Positions 62,704-64,000 of a stretch of DNA of 64,000 nucleotides are shown in pieces. This DNA comes from Bog-756 sp963738545 (GTDB lineage Bacteria; Actinomycetota; Acidimicrobiia; Acidimicrobiales; RAAP-2): positions 372,001 to 436,000 of the forward strand of contig CAVTXA010000002.1 of the NCBI GenBank assembly GCA_963738545.1, read 5' to 3'. The notes under the pieces were generated by a model. The model searched no databases. It was given only the letters and a program-made list of their open reading frames with translations, and was not told where the DNA came from. Made by a program: the position numbers and the translations under genes. Each line of letters starts with the position of its first letter. Position 1 is the first letter of the stretch.

Positions 62704-64000
62704 TCACGACCCGGTCGTGAGGATCCGGCGTATGTCACGCACGGCCTCGCCCGCGTACTGGGTGCAGAGGTACTCCGTCGAGAAGATCGACACCACGTAG
62801 GACTGGAACGGACTCAACCCCCGGTTGTGCAGCGACCGAAGGATCTTGTGCGAGCTCTGGCCTGCGGCGAGCTCGGAGCACACCAAGTGACCGTCGGTCA
62901 GGATGCTGGCGTCGGGGTCACCCGAGAAGGACCGGCCGACTTGGCGGACGAGGTCCAGGTATGCCTCTGTGGGCTCACTCGGGAGACTGGTGTCGTTGAA
63001 GTAGAGCGCAGCCTCGGCCAGCGCCGCGGCCGGTGCCCCGGGAGCGATCCGGGGCAGTCGACCGGGCGGGAAGGCCAGCAGGTCGACGTACAGGCGCCGT
63101 TGTGCACCGTTGCCGCTCTGGCCGGGCGCCAACGCGTGGTGCACCATCCAGATGAGGCCGTCCGCCGTGAAGAACTCCTCGCCTCCCGGCCCCGGGTCGG
63201 TCTGGCCACCCTGCGACGAGGACAGCCACGCATGGTCGAGCGGTTTGGTGCAGGGGCCGGTGACCGACGCACACCGGGCCACGCCGATGCCGTAGTCGGG
63301 GGTGCCCCAGAGATTGGCTGAGTAGAACAGCCAGTAGGTGGAGCCCGAACGGATCATCGACGGGGCCTCGACGAGATCTCCCTCCCAGGCCTGTGTGGCG
63401 GTGATCAGACGGTGGGGCGGTCCGACGACGGACAGGCCGTCAGCGGCGAGCTGCTGGGCGAAGATGTAGGTGGGGAGCCTGCAGCAGTCGCCGTCGCTCT
63501 TCCACAGCAGCCAGGGGGTCCCATCGGCTCGGATGAACACGCTCGGGTCGATCGCCCCTCCCATGGATACCGGGCATACGAATGCCGACGCGGAGCTGTC
63601 GACGAACGGGCCGGCCGGGCTTGCACTGGTGGCCCGTGAGATGCACATGGCCGAGGTTGGCGCCGTGACCGCGTGGACACAGTCACCGGCGGTCGCCTTG
63701 GTGAAGCAGTTGATTGGGTCGGTCGCCGGCGTGGCGTAGTACAGCACGTAGGTGCCGTCGGGTCGGGCCCAGACCGACGGCGCCCACTGGTAGCCAGGTA
63801 CGGTCCACGCCGGGAGCACCGGAAGCGCGTCACCCAGATAGCGGCCTCGGAACGCCGACGACTGGGGTAGCTCGATGACGGGAATGTGGGCCCCGGGGGC
63901 GAAGCTGGTCGACGTCGTATTCGTCGCATAGAGATAGAGCGCATCCGGGGTGCGGAGCGCGTAGGGGTCAGCGAAGTCACCGTTGTAGATCGGTGTGTTG
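62704..64000 (-). CDS. Glycoside hydrolase family 43-like protein, 5'-truncated
   Basis: The frame is open to the right edge, so the N-terminus (and any signal peptide) is missing; about 431 residues are seen. The start of the blade domain reads YNGDFADPYAL, the GH43 catalytic base Asp. GAIDPSVFIRADGTPWLLWK carries the second Asp, and WEGDLVEAPSMI the catalytic acid Glu. Five-bladed propeller enzymes of this type cleave arabinans or xylosides. Several Cys suggest an exported protein. A C-terminal domain of about 110 residues follows the propeller and is not recognised. Confidence 0.82.
   Translation of the reverse strand, partial: NTPIYNGDFADPYALRTPDALYLYATNTTSTSFAPGAHIPVIELPQSSAFRGRYLGDALPVLPAWTVPGYQWAPSVWARPDGTYVLYYATPATDPINCFTKATAGDCVHAVTAPTSAMCISRATSASPAGPFVDSSASAFVCPVSMGGAIDPSVFIRADGTPWLLWKSDGDCCRLPTYIFAQQLAADGLSVVGPPHRLITATQAWEGDLVEAPSMIRSGSTYWLFYSANLWGTPDYGIGVARCASVTGPCTKPLDHAWLSSSQGGQTDPGPGGEEFFTADGLIWMVHHALAPGQSGNGAQRRLYVDLLAFPPGRLPRIAPGAPAAALAEAALYFNDTSLPSEPTEAYLDLVRQVGRSFSGDPDASILTDGHLVCSELAAGQSSHKILRSLHNRGLSPFQSYVVSIFSTEYLCTQYAGEAVRDIRRILTTGS

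Overview
The window is a contiguous chromosomal piece of a high-GC actinobacterium. GC-rich codons, many GTG starts and the gene content all point there: a GlnR-type OmpR regulator beside glutamine synthetases, CarD, a SigR/RsrA-like ECF pair, RadA-DisA, ergothioneine genes and a DUF2342 metalloprotease. The order metalloprotease-tilS-hpt-folE-folP-folB-folK-DUF2520-panC-coaX-clpC-radA-disA-carD-ispD-ispF-rlmB parallels the Mycobacterium tuberculosis Rv3626c-Rv3579c region as I remember it, but nadB/nadC are inserted and ftsH, panD and cysS are absent. A deep-branching actinobacterium such as Acidimicrobiia fits; that placement is inference. I found no mobile element, prophage or CRISPR array. 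Gene density is very high, with many 4-nt ATGA/GTGA overlaps.

Layout. 1-5.4 kb: the tail of a xanthine-dehydrogenase-like gene, ridA, then a minus-strand nitrogen block (glnII, glnA, glnR-like regulator). 5.4-9.2 kb: nadE overlapping a ferritin-like gene, a primary-type sigma factor and a 24-aa membrane microprotein. 9.3-16.9 kb: a HAD phosphatase and two TrkA/RCK proteins, divergent from a KimA-like potassium transporter that carries an extra C-terminal OB-fold domain, then a proton-pumping pyrophosphatase. 17-22 kb: topA-tmk-holB and tRNA-Thr(CGT). 22-27.2 kb: accessory genes (EamA-like transporter, small enzymes, an ArsR-SRPBCC pair with a clear operator, a large membrane protein). 27.2-28.2 kb: ECF sigma factor and zinc anti-sigma factor. 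28.3-39.2 kb: a long plus-strand run for tRNA lysidinylation, purine salvage, folate, pantothenate, NAD and CoA synthesis. 39.2-43 kb: sulfatase, SRPBCC protein, a small secreted protein and a polyprenyl synthase. 43.1-51.2 kb: clpC, radA, disA, carD, ispD, ispF, rlmB. 51.2-64 kb: DUF427, an atypical flavin disulfide reductase, egtB-egtD, an orphan membrane protein, a Fur-like regulator with a Ni/Co permease, a membrane-protein pair including DUF5134, a TetR-MFS pair with a perfect operator palindrome, and the 3' part of a GH43 glycosidase running off the right edge.

How it fits together. Three themes recur. Nitrogen assimilation has both a type I and a type II glutamine synthetase beside a GlnR-like regulator. 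Potassium and c-di-AMP are linked: DisA would make c-di-AMP, and the KimA-like and TrkA/RCK families here are known c-di-AMP or nucleotide targets. Cofactor supply covers folate, NAD de novo synthesis from aspartate, NAD synthetase, CoA, the MEP isoprenoid pathway and ergothioneine. The most unusual items are a dual-specificity-phosphatase-like protein with Gln in place of the catalytic Cys inside the folate operon, the KimA-OB fusion, and at least nine genes whose start codon lies 6-8 nt after a TANNNT -10 hexamer, the layout of leaderless transcription.
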